DNA from: an uncultured Bacteroidota bacterium
GTDB lineage: Bacteria; Bacteroidota; Bacteroidia; 2-12-FULL-35-15
Reading direction: 5' to 3'
Length of the DNA: 7,150 nucleotides
Assembly (NCBI GenBank): GCA_903881065.1
Contig: CAIRRW010000407.1
Coordinates: 1 to 7,150 of the forward strand
The notes below the pieces were generated by a model, which saw only the letters and a program-made list of their open reading frames with translations, did no database searches and was not told the origin of the DNA. Position numbers and translations under genes: made by a program. Shown in pieces: positions 1 to 5,802 of this stretch; positions within the stretch are counted from its first letter, which is position 1; every line of letters starts with the position of its first letter.

Positions 1-103
1 AATACCCATCGGTACTGACGTTGGCAATGTTATTACTGACCGTGCTCAAAGCACTTTGGTAAGCGGTGACGGCATTGCTGCTGATGCTCAGAATATCGCT
101 CAT
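1..103 (-). CDS. flgK: FlgK, flagellar hook-filament junction protein 1 (N-terminal fragment)
   Basis: This is the first 34 codons of a gene that runs off the left edge. The translation begins MSDILSISSNAVTAYQSALS and continues TVSNNIANVSTDGY. This is the N-terminal helix of the flagellar axial protein family, with the conserved NNIAN and T-GY signature. FlgK (HAP1) is exported by the flagellar type III system and joins the hook to the filament. The assignment to FlgK rather than another axial protein rests on position: it follows flgI and flgJ, the usual order. The start codon overlaps the flgJ stop in an ATGA, implying translational coupling, and an AAGGG Shine-Dalgarno lies six bases upstream (110-114). 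Only the N-terminus is visible, so other rod/hook proteins with the same signature are not fully excluded. Confidence 0.82.
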   Translation of the reverse strand, partial: MSDILSISSNAVTAYQSALSTVSNNIANVSTDGY

Positions 104-579
104 AAGGCGCCCTTATTCTTGATCTCAGTCAGCGATTTGATGACTGGTTTGGTCAATGGAATTGGGTTGTCTTTTGAATCCAACGACATGGGTGTTGCTG
201 GAGTGCTCAAGGGCAAACCTTTGCTGGGGTGTTGTCGCGCCCGCAAAAAGTCCGAGGACGTGACTGGATGACCCTGCTGTTGAACAGCCTTGACCATGAA
301 ATCTGCCACACCTATGGCATTTCGTTTGGCCATTTGCACAGACACCTCTTGATCAAACATGCCCTGAAAAGTGTCCAAGGCACTGGATTGGTTCTCCTCA
401 TCTTTCGGCGTTGCATCCCGCATGGACTTCATCATCATTTGGATGAACAAACCCTCGAACTGCTGCGCAGATTGCTGGATAGCCTTGTCCTGACTTTTGC
501 GCGCTTGCCCACGCAACTCGCCCAGGCCCGAAAAGTCCAGATAGGACTTGGGGCTGACGGAATCACTGGGGGCGGTCAT
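100..579 (-). CDS. flgJ: FlgJ, rod-binding (rod cap) protein, single-domain form
   Basis: FlgJ caps the growing flagellar rod in the periplasm. The 159-residue product carries the rod-binding domain at about residues 33-102. Its hallmarks are QQFEGLFIQMMMKSMRDA (39-56) and a later FQGMFDQEVSVQMAKRNAIG stretch (71-90). The remaining 57 residues are a Pro/Ser/Lys-rich tail. The C-terminal glucosaminidase (peptidoglycan hydrolase) domain found in the roughly 300-residue enterobacterial-type FlgJ is absent. The stop codon overlaps the flgK start (ATGA), so the short form looks native rather than a frameshift product. The start is 14 bases after the flgI stop, with a weak CGAGA ribosome-binding sequence upstream. 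If this reading is right, opening of the cell wall for the rod must be done by a separate enzyme encoded elsewhere. Confidence 0.88.
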   Translation of the reverse strand: MTAPSDSVSPKSYLDFSGLGELRGQARKSQDKAIQQSAQQFEGLFIQMMMKSMRDATPKDEENQSSALDTFQGMFDQEVSVQMAKRNAIGVADFMVKAVQQQGHPVTSSDFLRARQHPSKGLPLSTPATPMSLDSKDNPIPLTKPVIKSLTEIKNKGAL

Positions 580-593
580 GACGGTATCTCGGA

Positions 594-1712
594 TTAAATG
601 ATGATCAACTCAGCGCGCAAGCTACCGGAGCTTTTGAGCGCTTCCAAGATCGCAATCAAGGCCGAGGGCGTTGCCCCCACTTGGTTGACTGCATCCACGA
701 TTTGACGCAGCTCCACACCAGGCTGGAACAAGAACATCGGTTTGTTCGGCTCTGCCACCTTGATGTCTGCGTTTTGTACATTGGCGGTTTGACCGCCGGC
801 CAAGGCATTGGGCTGAGACACTTCGTTGGTGGCCGTAATGGCAACCGAAATCGTGCCATGTGACACCGCAGCAGCCGTCACCCGAACAGATCGGTTGATG
901 ACCACTGTACCGGTGCGTGAGTTAATGACCACACGTGCGGGTGGATCACCTGGGGTCACTTCTAAGGCCTCAACTGCACTTAAAAAGGCCACGCGCTGAT
1001 TCAAGTTTTGCGGAGCTCGTACCGATACCGAAGTACCATCCAAAGCTTGTGCAACGTCGTCACCAAATTTTTTATTGATGGCTCGCACAATGGCCGTCGT
1101 GGTTGAAAAATCGTTTTCACGAATGTTGAAAACGATGTTGTCAGAAGTTTCAAATGGCGTGTCCACCACCCGCTCCACGATGGCGCCGCTGGGTATGCGC
1201 GCCGAAGTGGGAACGCCAATTTGAACTTTCGATCCCGCAGCATTTGCATCTACACCGGTGGCTGTCAACGCACCTTGAGCAATCGCATAAATTTCACCAT
1301 CCACGCCGCGCAAAGCCGTCATCACCAAACTACCCCCGCGCAAACTGGTGGCTTTGCCAATGGCAGAAACGTTGATGTCAATGCGCTGGCCTGGCTTAGA
1401 AAAACCCGGCAATTCAGCAGTCACCAGCACCGCTGCGGTGTTTTTGATATCCACGCGACTGACCGTCAAAGCTTGTTCAAAATCGGTCAAGGGACCGTCA
1501 ATGCGAACACCCATTTGCGCCAGCATGGCTTTCATGCTTTGTGTGGTGAATGGCACCGAGGCGTCATCGCCCGTGCCCTGCAAGCCAACCACCAAGCCAT
1601 AACCAATCAGCTGGTTGGTGCGCTGAGAGGCCACACTGGCCAAATCTTTGACACGGTCAGCACGGGCAGCTCCCGCGCAAGCCAGGCAAAGCATCACCAA
1701 GATGATTTGCAA
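594..1712 (-). CDS. flgI: FlgI, flagellar P-ring protein, 5' end truncated at contig junction
   Basis: FlgI is exported by Sec and assembles into the P ring around the rod in the peptidoglycan layer. The mature sequence begins ADRVKDLASVASQRTNQLIG and continues YGLVVGLQGTGDD, the diagnostic FlgI N-terminus. It runs to a normal C-terminus rich in Ala/Leu (ATPSALIAILEALKSSGSLR). The mature part is about 354 residues, normal for the family. In front of it is a hydrophobic stretch, IILVMLCLACAGAARA, the end of the signal peptide. Further upstream the frame stays open to an ATG at 1865, but that extension (MHHINCFQLS...) is Bacteroidota DNA read on the wrong strand. The true start codon and first few signal-peptide residues are therefore missing. 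The right-hand boundary given here is approximate (about 1700-1720). flgJ follows after 14 bases in the same operon. Confidence 0.92.
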   Translation of the reverse strand: MQIILVMLCLACAGAARADRVKDLASVASQRTNQLIGYGLVVGLQGTGDDASVPFTTQSMKAMLAQMGVRIDGPLTDFEQALTVSRVDIKNTAAVLVTAELPGFSKPGQRIDINVSAIGKATSLRGGSLVMTALRGVDGEIYAIAQGALTATGVDANAAGSKVQIGVPTSARIPSGAIVERVVDTPFETSDNIVFNIRENDFSTTTAIVRAINKKFGDDVAQALDGTSVSVRAPQNLNQRVAFLSAVEALEVTPGDPPARVVINSRTGTVVINRSVRVTAAAVSHGTISVAITATNEVSQPNALAGGQTANVQNADIKVAEPNKPMFLFQPGVELRQIVDAVNQVGATPSALIAILEALKSSGSLRAELIII

Positions 1713-1735
1713 AAAGTAAAATCGGAGTTGATGGC
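1690..1735. other. Chimeric junction between proteobacterial and Bacteroidota DNA
   Basis: To the left, the minus strand encodes FlgI from its signal peptide onward. To the right, the plus strand encodes the tail of a Bacteroidota protein. Neither gene continues across. Base composition, Shine-Dalgarno use and promoter type all change here. The most likely crossover is around 1700-1720, in the low-complexity stretch that reads gatgatttgcaaaaagtaaa. No transposase, integrase, tRNA or target-site duplication is visible at the join. Confidence 0.85.
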
Positions 1736-1958
1736 AACGAAAAAGAAATCCATTTTTGCTGATGAAGAACGGATTCGTGAAAAAGTTTCTTCGCTTTATG
1801 GAAACTTCTGCGGTATGCAGGCAAAACCAAACTCTACTCAGTTGGAAGCAATTGATGTGATGCAATCTGATTTTAATGTTCAGAAGGAAGCACTAAAGAA
1901 AGTATTTACAAAAAATCTTCCGAAGAATCCCCAACTGAAACTACCGAAAGGGTTTTAA
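1704..1958 (+). CDS. C-terminal remnant of a Bacteroidota protein (possibly a BNR/sortilin-repeat 'glycosyl hydrolase' type protein)
   Basis: The plus-strand frame is open from 1221, but only its last 80 or so codons look like protein. That part reads LQKVKSELMATKKKSIFADE, followed by RIREKVSSLYGNFCGMQAKP and NSTQLEAIDVMQSDFNVQKE, and ends LPKNPQLKLPKGF. It is a charged helical segment with Bacteroidota-like codon use. Everything upstream is antisense to flgI, so the gene is cut at the junction near 1700-1720. The pattern (helix, LYG, short Pro-containing loop, Q-L, helix) resembles the C-terminal tail of large secreted BNR-repeat proteins of Bacteroidota; this is a recollection of family pattern and is weak. 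A separate short gene starting at the ATG at 1731 is possible but less likely. It converges on the TPR gene, 29 bases away, with no clear terminator between. Confidence 0.6.
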   Translation, partial: DLQKVKSELMATKKKSIFADEERIREKVSSLYGNFCGMQAKPNSTQLEAIDVMQSDFNVQKEALKKVFTKNLPKNPQLKLPKGF

Positions 1959-1987
1959 AGAAAAGAAATTAGTATTGAAAGAAATTA

Positions 1988-3028
1988 TTAGTGGCTTTTT
2001 ACTCCACTATTCATTTCTTTCAACACTTCTTTTGCAGGTTCAAAGTCAGGATTGATTGATGTGCAGGCAACAAAATCTTTTTCAGCTTCTTTCATGTTTT
2101 TCATCTCCTTATAACAGATTCCGCGTGCATAATATGCTTCAGTATATTTAGGGTCAATGCCAATAGCCTGTGTATATTGATCAATCGCTTCAGCATATTT
2201 TTTCAGTGCCAGAAAATAAATTACTCCTGTATTATAGTGAGCATATTTATTATTTGCATCTACTTTCAGTAAATTATTATAACTGGCAATTGCATTGCTC
2301 CAACTTCCCATATCCTGATAGCATTTTCCTAAATCATACCAAGCCTCGGTACTCTTAGGTTTTATTTTAATTGCATTTTTATAATACTGCACCGCAAGTG
2401 AATTATGCTGTGCCGCGCATAAAATACCAAGTTGAATATATGCATTATAATACTTCTGATCTTGCTCCACAGCTGTTTGCATGCTTGATATAGCTTTGGC
2501 GGTATCCTTCATTTCCTTATAATTCATACCTTTCATAAAGTAAGCCTTCGCATTTAGTTTGTCAATTTTCAATGCCATATTAATATACTCTATCGACTCT
2601 TTGTATTTGCGAACATAAAGAAATAACTCCGCCAGCTTAAGCATTGCGATAGTGTTTTTATCATCAAGTTTGATGCACTTTTCCAACGCATTTTTTGATT
2701 TTGAGGTAAGATTGGTTACAAAGTAAATATCAGAAAGTGTAAGGTAGTATTCAGCTTTTGAGGAGTCAATGTTCATTGCGCTCGTCATATCTGCCATGCT
2801 GGAAGTATAATCTTTTCTGTCGAAAAAGTATTGTGCTCTTTTATGATACAATTCCGCATCCTTTGGATTTGATTTAAGTTGATCATTCAGCATTTTCAAC
2901 TCCTCGGGAGTTTTCACAGCTACTGTATCATTTGTTTTTGTTTCTGTCTTTGTTGAATTATTGGTACAGGAAACAATAAAAAGTAAAGCAATTAGAGGGA
3001 ATATTTTAAAACAGTTTTTTATAATCAT
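1988..3028 (-). CDS. TPR-repeat lipoprotein
   Basis: The protein starts with a positively charged n-region and a hydrophobic core ending in the lipobox IVSC, with Cys21 as the lipidation site. It is therefore expected to be an outer- or inner-membrane-anchored lipoprotein. After a Thr/Lys-rich linker (residues 22-50), the rest is about eight consecutive tetratricopeptide repeats at roughly 57-90, 91-124, 125-158, 159-192, 193-225, 226-259, 260-294 and 295-328. These show typical TPR spacing (for example AWYDLGKCYQDMGSWSNAIA and AYYARGICYKEMKNMKEAEK). TPR solenoids bind other proteins; no catalytic domain is present and the partner cannot be told. The gene follows recA on the same strand but has its own promoter (TACTTTTG, 3034-3041) beyond the recA terminator. 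The start at 3028 is favoured because it gives a complete signal peptide. Confidence 0.9.
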   Translation of the reverse strand: MIIKNCFKIFPLIALLFIVSCTNNSTKTETKTNDTVAVKTPEELKMLNDQLKSNPKDAELYHKRAQYFFDRKDYTSSMADMTSAMNIDSSKAEYYLTLSDIYFVTNLTSKSKNALEKCIKLDDKNTIAMLKLAELFLYVRKYKESIEYINMALKIDKLNAKAYFMKGMNYKEMKDTAKAISSMQTAVEQDQKYYNAYIQLGILCAAQHNSLAVQYYKNAIKIKPKSTEAWYDLGKCYQDMGSWSNAIASYNNLLKVDANNKYAHYNTGVIYFLALKKYAEAIDQYTQAIGIDPKYTEAYYARGICYKEMKNMKEAEKDFVACTSINPDFEPAKEVLKEMNSGVKSH

Positions 3029-3033
3029 GGCGA

Positions 3034-3062
3034 CAAAAGTATATAAAAAAGAACATCCCCAA
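3034..3062 (-). promoter_or_regulatory. Bacteroidota-type promoter for the TPR lipoprotein gene
   Basis: The minus strand reads TACTTTTG at 3041-3034, an exact match to the Bacteroidota -7 consensus TAnnTTTG. A TTG at 3062-3060, 18 bases upstream, can serve as the -33 element. The box ends only five bases before the ATG, so transcription would begin at or next to the start codon and the mRNA would be nearly leaderless. The -33 element lies inside the 3' arm of the recA terminator. Confidence 0.6.
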
Positions 3063-3105
3063 CTTAGAAGAGCAACCTTTCGGATGCACTTTAATTGGGG
3101 ATGTT
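3045..3105 (-). terminator. Intrinsic terminator of recA, long hairpin with GAAA tetraloop
   Basis: On the minus strand, 3105-3095 pairs perfectly with 3062-3052 (AACATCCCCAA with TTGGGGATGTT). The helix continues through three A-U pairs flanked by single-base bulges. It ends in an inner stem (3091-3082 with 3077-3068) that has two U-U mismatches and is closed by C-GAAA-G. About 22 base pairs are formed in total. A T6 run (3050-3045) follows one base after the stem, as expected for a Rho-independent terminator 17 bases downstream of the recA stop. Confidence 0.8.
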
Positions 3106-3121
3106 AATTAAAAATTAAATG

Positions 3122-4186
3122 CTATTTAGCAGCCACTTCAGCCGTAGCTGTTGCAGTACTTAATGCTTCTCTTATTTTTCCTTCTATTTCTTCCATTAAT
3201 TCTTCATTATCATTGAACAAAGTTTTAACAGCATCACGTCCCTGACCTAATTTGGTATCACCATAACTAAACCATGAACCACTCTTTTTAATAATATTAT
3301 GTTCTACTCCAAGATCCACTATTTCACCAACTTTCGAAATTCCTTCACCATACATAATATCAAATTCTGCCTGACGGAAAGGAGGAGCAACTTTATTTTT
3401 CACCACCTTCACACGGGTACGGTTACCAACCACAGCATCTCCATCTTTTATTTGTCCAATTCTTCTGATATCCAAACGAACGGAAGCATAAAATTTCAAT
3501 GCATTACCACCTGTTGTTGTTTCAGGGTTACCGAACATAACACCGATTTTCTCACGCAATTGATTAATGAAAATACAGCAACAACCAGTTTTGTTAATTG
3601 TTCCGGTAAGTTTACGCAATGCCTGAGACATCAAACGGGCATGTAATCCCATTTTCGAATCACCCATTTCGCCTTCTATCTCACTTTTAGGAACCAATGC
3701 TGCTACAGAGTCAATTACAATAATATCAATAGCGCCCGAGCGAATCAAATTTTCTGCAATCTCCAATGCCTGCTCACCATTATCAGGTTGAGATATCAAC
3801 AGGTTTTCTGTATCAATACCTAATTTCTCAGCATATGTTCTGTCGAAAGCATGTTCCGCATCAATAAATGCAGCTATTCCACCTGCTTTCTGAACTGATG
3901 CGATAGCATGCAATGTTAATGTTGTTTTACCGGATGATTCAGGTCCGTAAATTTCAATCACTCTTCCTTTCGGCAATCCACCAATTCCCAACGCAATATC
4001 CAAGCCCAACGAACCTGTAGGTATTACCTCTACATTTTCAATTGCCTGGTCGCCCATACGCATAATAGCACCTTTGCCATACGTTTTATCTAATTTATCA
4101 AGTGTAAGCTGTAATGCTTTTAATTTTTCCTTGTTGATAGATTCCTTTACTGTTGCCATTTTAGCGTCCTTCGTTTCTTTACTCAT
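3122..4186 (-). CDS. recA: RecA recombinase
   Basis: RecA binds single-stranded DNA as an ATP-dependent filament, performs homologous strand exchange and stimulates LexA-type self-cleavage where present. All landmarks are intact in the 354 residues: Walker A GPESSGKT (81-88), catalytic Glu in EHAFD (Glu111), Walker B IIVIDS (155-160), the FINQLREKIG segment (206-215), and loop L2 with FGNPETTTGGNALKFYASVR (218-237). The C-terminal tail is acidic and then Ala/Thr-rich. The triple Cys before IFINQLR (202-204) is a detail I associate with Bacteroidota RecA. The start MSKETKDAK is preceded by an A-rich leader without Shine-Dalgarno; a second Met at residue 10 is a less likely start. It lies 37 bases after bcp with no TAnnTTTG box between, so it is probably cotranscribed with bcp. 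No SOS box is visible. Confidence 0.98.
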   Translation of the reverse strand: MSKETKDAKMATVKESINKEKLKALQLTLDKLDKTYGKGAIMRMGDQAIENVEVIPTGSLGLDIALGIGGLPKGRVIEIYGPESSGKTTLTLHAIASVQKAGGIAAFIDAEHAFDRTYAEKLGIDTENLLISQPDNGEQALEIAENLIRSGAIDIIVIDSVAALVPKSEIEGEMGDSKMGLHARLMSQALRKLTGTINKTGCCCIFINQLREKIGVMFGNPETTTGGNALKFYASVRLDIRRIGQIKDGDAVVGNRTRVKVVKNKVAPPFRQAEFDIMYGEGISKVGEIVDLGVEHNIIKKSGSWFSYGDTKLGQGRDAVKTLFNDNEELMEEIEGKIREALSTATATAEVAAK

Positions 4187-4223
4187 CTTTTTTATTTATT
4201 AATTTACGTTTATATATTTTTAA

Positions 4224-4691
4224 TTAGTTGTTCAAAATCTGTTTTGTATGGTTTTTAGTATCCACATCCGTAATTACTCTTTCAATCTTGCCTTCGGTAT
4301 CAATAATAAAAGTTGTTCTTACGATGCCATCAAATACTTTTCCCATAAATTTTTTTTCGCCCCATACATCATAATCTTTTATTACCTGCATATCAGTATC
4401 TGCCAGCAATGAAAAAGGCAAATCGTACTTTTTTATAAATTTTTCATGCATTGTTTCATTATCTGCACTCACTCCCAATACTTCATATCCATTAGCTTTT
4501 AATGTTTTAAAGTTGTCACGTAAGTCGCAGGCTTCATTGGTGCAGGAAGGTGTTTTATCTTTAGGGTAAAAATATAATATTAGTTTACTGCCCTTATATT
4601 CATTCAGAGAAACCGTATTGCCTTTCTCGTTTCTGCAATTAAAATCGGGTGCTTTATCGCCCTTCTTAAGTTTTGTTGTATAGTTTGCCAT
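4224..4691 (-). CDS. bcp: Thioredoxin-dependent thiol peroxidase, Bcp/PrxQ-type peroxiredoxin
   Basis: Bcp reduces hydrogen peroxide and organic hydroperoxides in the cytoplasm and is recycled by thioredoxin. The 155-residue length is typical. The AhpC/TSA fold is clear: KGDKAPDFNC (10-19), LILYFYPKDKTPSCTNEACD (37-56), then VLGVSADN and LLADTD. The peroxidatic cysteine is Cys50 in the TPSCT motif. The resolving cysteine is Cys55, five residues later, the two-Cys arrangement of Escherichia coli Bcp. Arg125 in GIVRTTFIID is the usual active-site Arg. An exact TAnnTTTG promoter box precedes the gene. It lies between nth and recA on the same strand, so peroxide defence and DNA repair share the locus and probably part of a transcript. 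Confidence 0.95.
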   Translation of the reverse strand: MANYTTKLKKGDKAPDFNCRNEKGNTVSLNEYKGSKLILYFYPKDKTPSCTNEACDLRDNFKTLKANGYEVLGVSADNETMHEKFIKKYDLPFSLLADTDMQVIKDYDVWGEKKFMGKVFDGIVRTTFIIDTEGKIERVITDVDTKNHTKQILNN

Positions 4692-4705
4692 ATTTTTTCT
4701 GCTTT

Positions 4706-4737
4706 CAAAATTAAGTCTTAAAATTGGTCTTTTGAAA
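4706..4737 (-). promoter_or_regulatory. Bacteroidota-type promoter for bcp (and probably recA)
   Basis: The minus strand reads TAATTTTG at 4713-4706, an exact TAnnTTTG -7 box. A TTTC at 4737-4734, 20 bases upstream, resembles the TTTG -33 element. Fourteen bases separate the box from the bcp ATG, giving a short leader. Confidence 0.6.
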
Positions 4738-4780
4738 GTTATTTATCAACAAAACAATAAAGTATTAATCCTTACGGAAA

Positions 4781-5434
4781 TCAAGATGTTAATTTCCGCT
4801 TTTTACTTTCAAAATATTTACAAAACAATTTCAATTCGCATTCCTCACATTTCGGATTCCGTGCCATGCAAACATATCTTCCATGTAAAATGAGCCAGTG
4901 ATGAGCAATTGCCACTTTTTCAGTTGGTATATATTTCATCAGCTGCTTTTCGGTTTCCAATGGAGTAGTTGAATTAGTGGTTAATCCCAGCCTTTCCGAC
5001 ACTCTGAAAACATGCGTATCTACAGCCATCGTTGGTTTATTATAAACTACCGAAGCAATAACATTCGCTGTTTTTCGTCCCACTCCCGGCAGTTTTTGTA
5101 ACTCATCAACATCCGAAGGCACCACGCCTTTAAAATCATTAATAAGCATCATCGCCATTCCTACCAGATGTTTTGCTTTATTATTCGGATAACTTATACT
5201 CCTTATATATTGAAACACTTCATCGCTGCTTGCCACCGCCATTACTTCCGGCTCAGGAAATGCTTTAAATAATGTTGGCGTAACCATATTCACCCTCTTA
5301 TCAGTACACTGTGCCGAAAGTATAACAGCTATCAATAATTGATAGGGGTTTTTATAATGCAACTCCGTTTCAGCCACAGGGTGGTTTTTGCTGAAATAAT
5401 CAATTACCTTTTCGTATCGTTCCTTTTTTGTCAT
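4781..5434 (-). CDS. nth: Endonuclease III (DNA glycosylase/AP lyase)
   Basis: Nth removes oxidised pyrimidines from DNA and cleaves the resulting abasic site by beta-elimination, starting base excision repair. The 217-residue protein has the helix-hairpin-helix LPGVGRKTANVIASVV (115-130). The catalytic Lys is Lys121, and the catalytic Asp is Asp139 in the VDTHVFRVSERLGL segment. The C-terminal 4Fe-4S cluster motif C-x6-C-x2-C-x5-C is complete (Cys189, 196, 199, 205). The N-terminal ILSAQCTDKRVN is also characteristic. The length fits the family. An exact TAnnTTTG box ends five bases before the ATG. bcp follows after 89 bases. No other start fits better. Confidence 0.97.
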   Translation of the reverse strand: MTKKERYEKVIDYFSKNHPVAETELHYKNPYQLLIAVILSAQCTDKRVNMVTPTLFKAFPEPEVMAVASSDEVFQYIRSISYPNNKAKHLVGMAMMLINDFKGVVPSDVDELQKLPGVGRKTANVIASVVYNKPTMAVDTHVFRVSERLGLTTNSTTPLETEKQLMKYIPTEKVAIAHHWLILHGRYVCMARNPKCEECELKLFCKYFESKKRKLTS

Positions 5435-5439
5435 TGATG

Positions 5440-5447
5440 CAAAGATA
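5440..5447 (-). promoter_or_regulatory. Bacteroidota -7 promoter box for nth
   Basis: The minus strand reads TATCTTTG, an exact match to TAnnTTTG, five bases before the nth start codon. This is the same spacing as in front of the TPR lipoprotein gene. No convincing -33 TTTG is seen about 20 bases upstream. The transcript would be almost or fully leaderless. Confidence 0.5.
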
Positions 5448-5459
5448 TTGGAAATTTGA

Positions 5460-5498
5460 GCTGATGAGCTAATTTCTGATGTGCTGATGTGCTGATTT
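5460..5498. repeat. Short degenerate tandem repeat, unit about GCTGATGT
   Basis: Five adjacent 7-8-base units are visible: GCTGATGA, GCTAATTT, CTGATGT, GCTGATGT and GCTGATTT. They lie just upstream of the nth promoter in non-coding DNA. I see no coding or structural role; slippage or regulation are both possible. Confidence 0.6.
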
Positions 5499-5643
5499 TG
5501 AAAATAAAAAGCATTAACTGATTTTCGTCACTAATTGGTTGGGTTATTATATGGTAATTGCGGACGTTAAATAATAAGAACTTATAAAAAAGTACAACAA
5601 AGGAGAAAAGAAGATTTTAAACTAAACATATTTGAGTGCTAAT

Positions 5644-5689
5644 AAAAAGACTGACACATTCCGATTGAGAATGTGTCAGTCTTTTTTTT
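5644..5689 (+). terminator. Perfect intrinsic terminator hairpin without an obvious upstream gene
   Basis: GACTGACACATTC (5649-5661) pairs perfectly with GAATGTGTCAGTC (5669-5681) around a 7-base loop CGATTGA. It is flanked by A5 on the left and T8 (5682-5689) on the right, so the stem can extend to 18 pairs. The T-tract favours the plus strand; the A5 gives a weaker T5 on the minus strand, so it may work both ways. No protein gene ends here on either strand: nth starts away from it at 5434, and the array lies on the other side. A small non-coding RNA ending here is possible. Confidence 0.8.
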
Positions 5690-5802
5690 GTAAAAGTTTA
5701 GAAGAGATAAATTTTAATAATAAAGCAGAAAATGGGTAAAATGAAAAATACCTTTTCAGGAAAAGTAAAGAAAATGAAAATGTACTGCGAAAAGTCGTCT
5801 GA

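Larger units (their letters stand above)
5435..5802. other. Non-coding stretch left of the palindrome array
   Basis: No convincing protein gene or tRNA is seen in this 368-base stretch. It holds the nth promoter box, the GCTGATGT repeat, an AT-rich segment (5500-5643), the orphan hairpin terminator, and an A-rich stretch leading into the array. An AAAGGAGAAAAG sequence at 5599-5610 looks like a ribosome-binding site, but no start codon and open frame follow it. Confidence 0.55.

Noticed and set aside
656..859. Small frames antisense to or in other frames of flgI, flgJ, recA and the TPR gene
   Set aside because: They overlap well-supported genes and have no recognisable domains or upstream signals.
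1..1700. Horizontal transfer of flagellar genes into a Bacteroidota genome
   Set aside because: The join cuts a gene on each side and no integration signature is present; a chimeric contig explains it more simply.
1713..1865. N-terminal extension of FlgI starting at the ATG at 1865
   Set aside because: The extension is antisense to the Bacteroidota fragment and does not resemble a FlgI signal peptide; it exists only because of the junction.
1221..1958. A 245-residue plus-strand protein
   Set aside because: Its first two thirds are antisense to flgI. Only the tail after about 1704 looks like a real protein, and it is annotated as a fragment.
4775..4798. Terminator at the end of nth (CGGAAAT / ATTTCCG, 10-base loop)
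   Set aside because: The stem is 7 bp, overlaps the nth stop codon, and has no good T-run on the minus strand. The better T-run is on the plus strand, where no gene ends.
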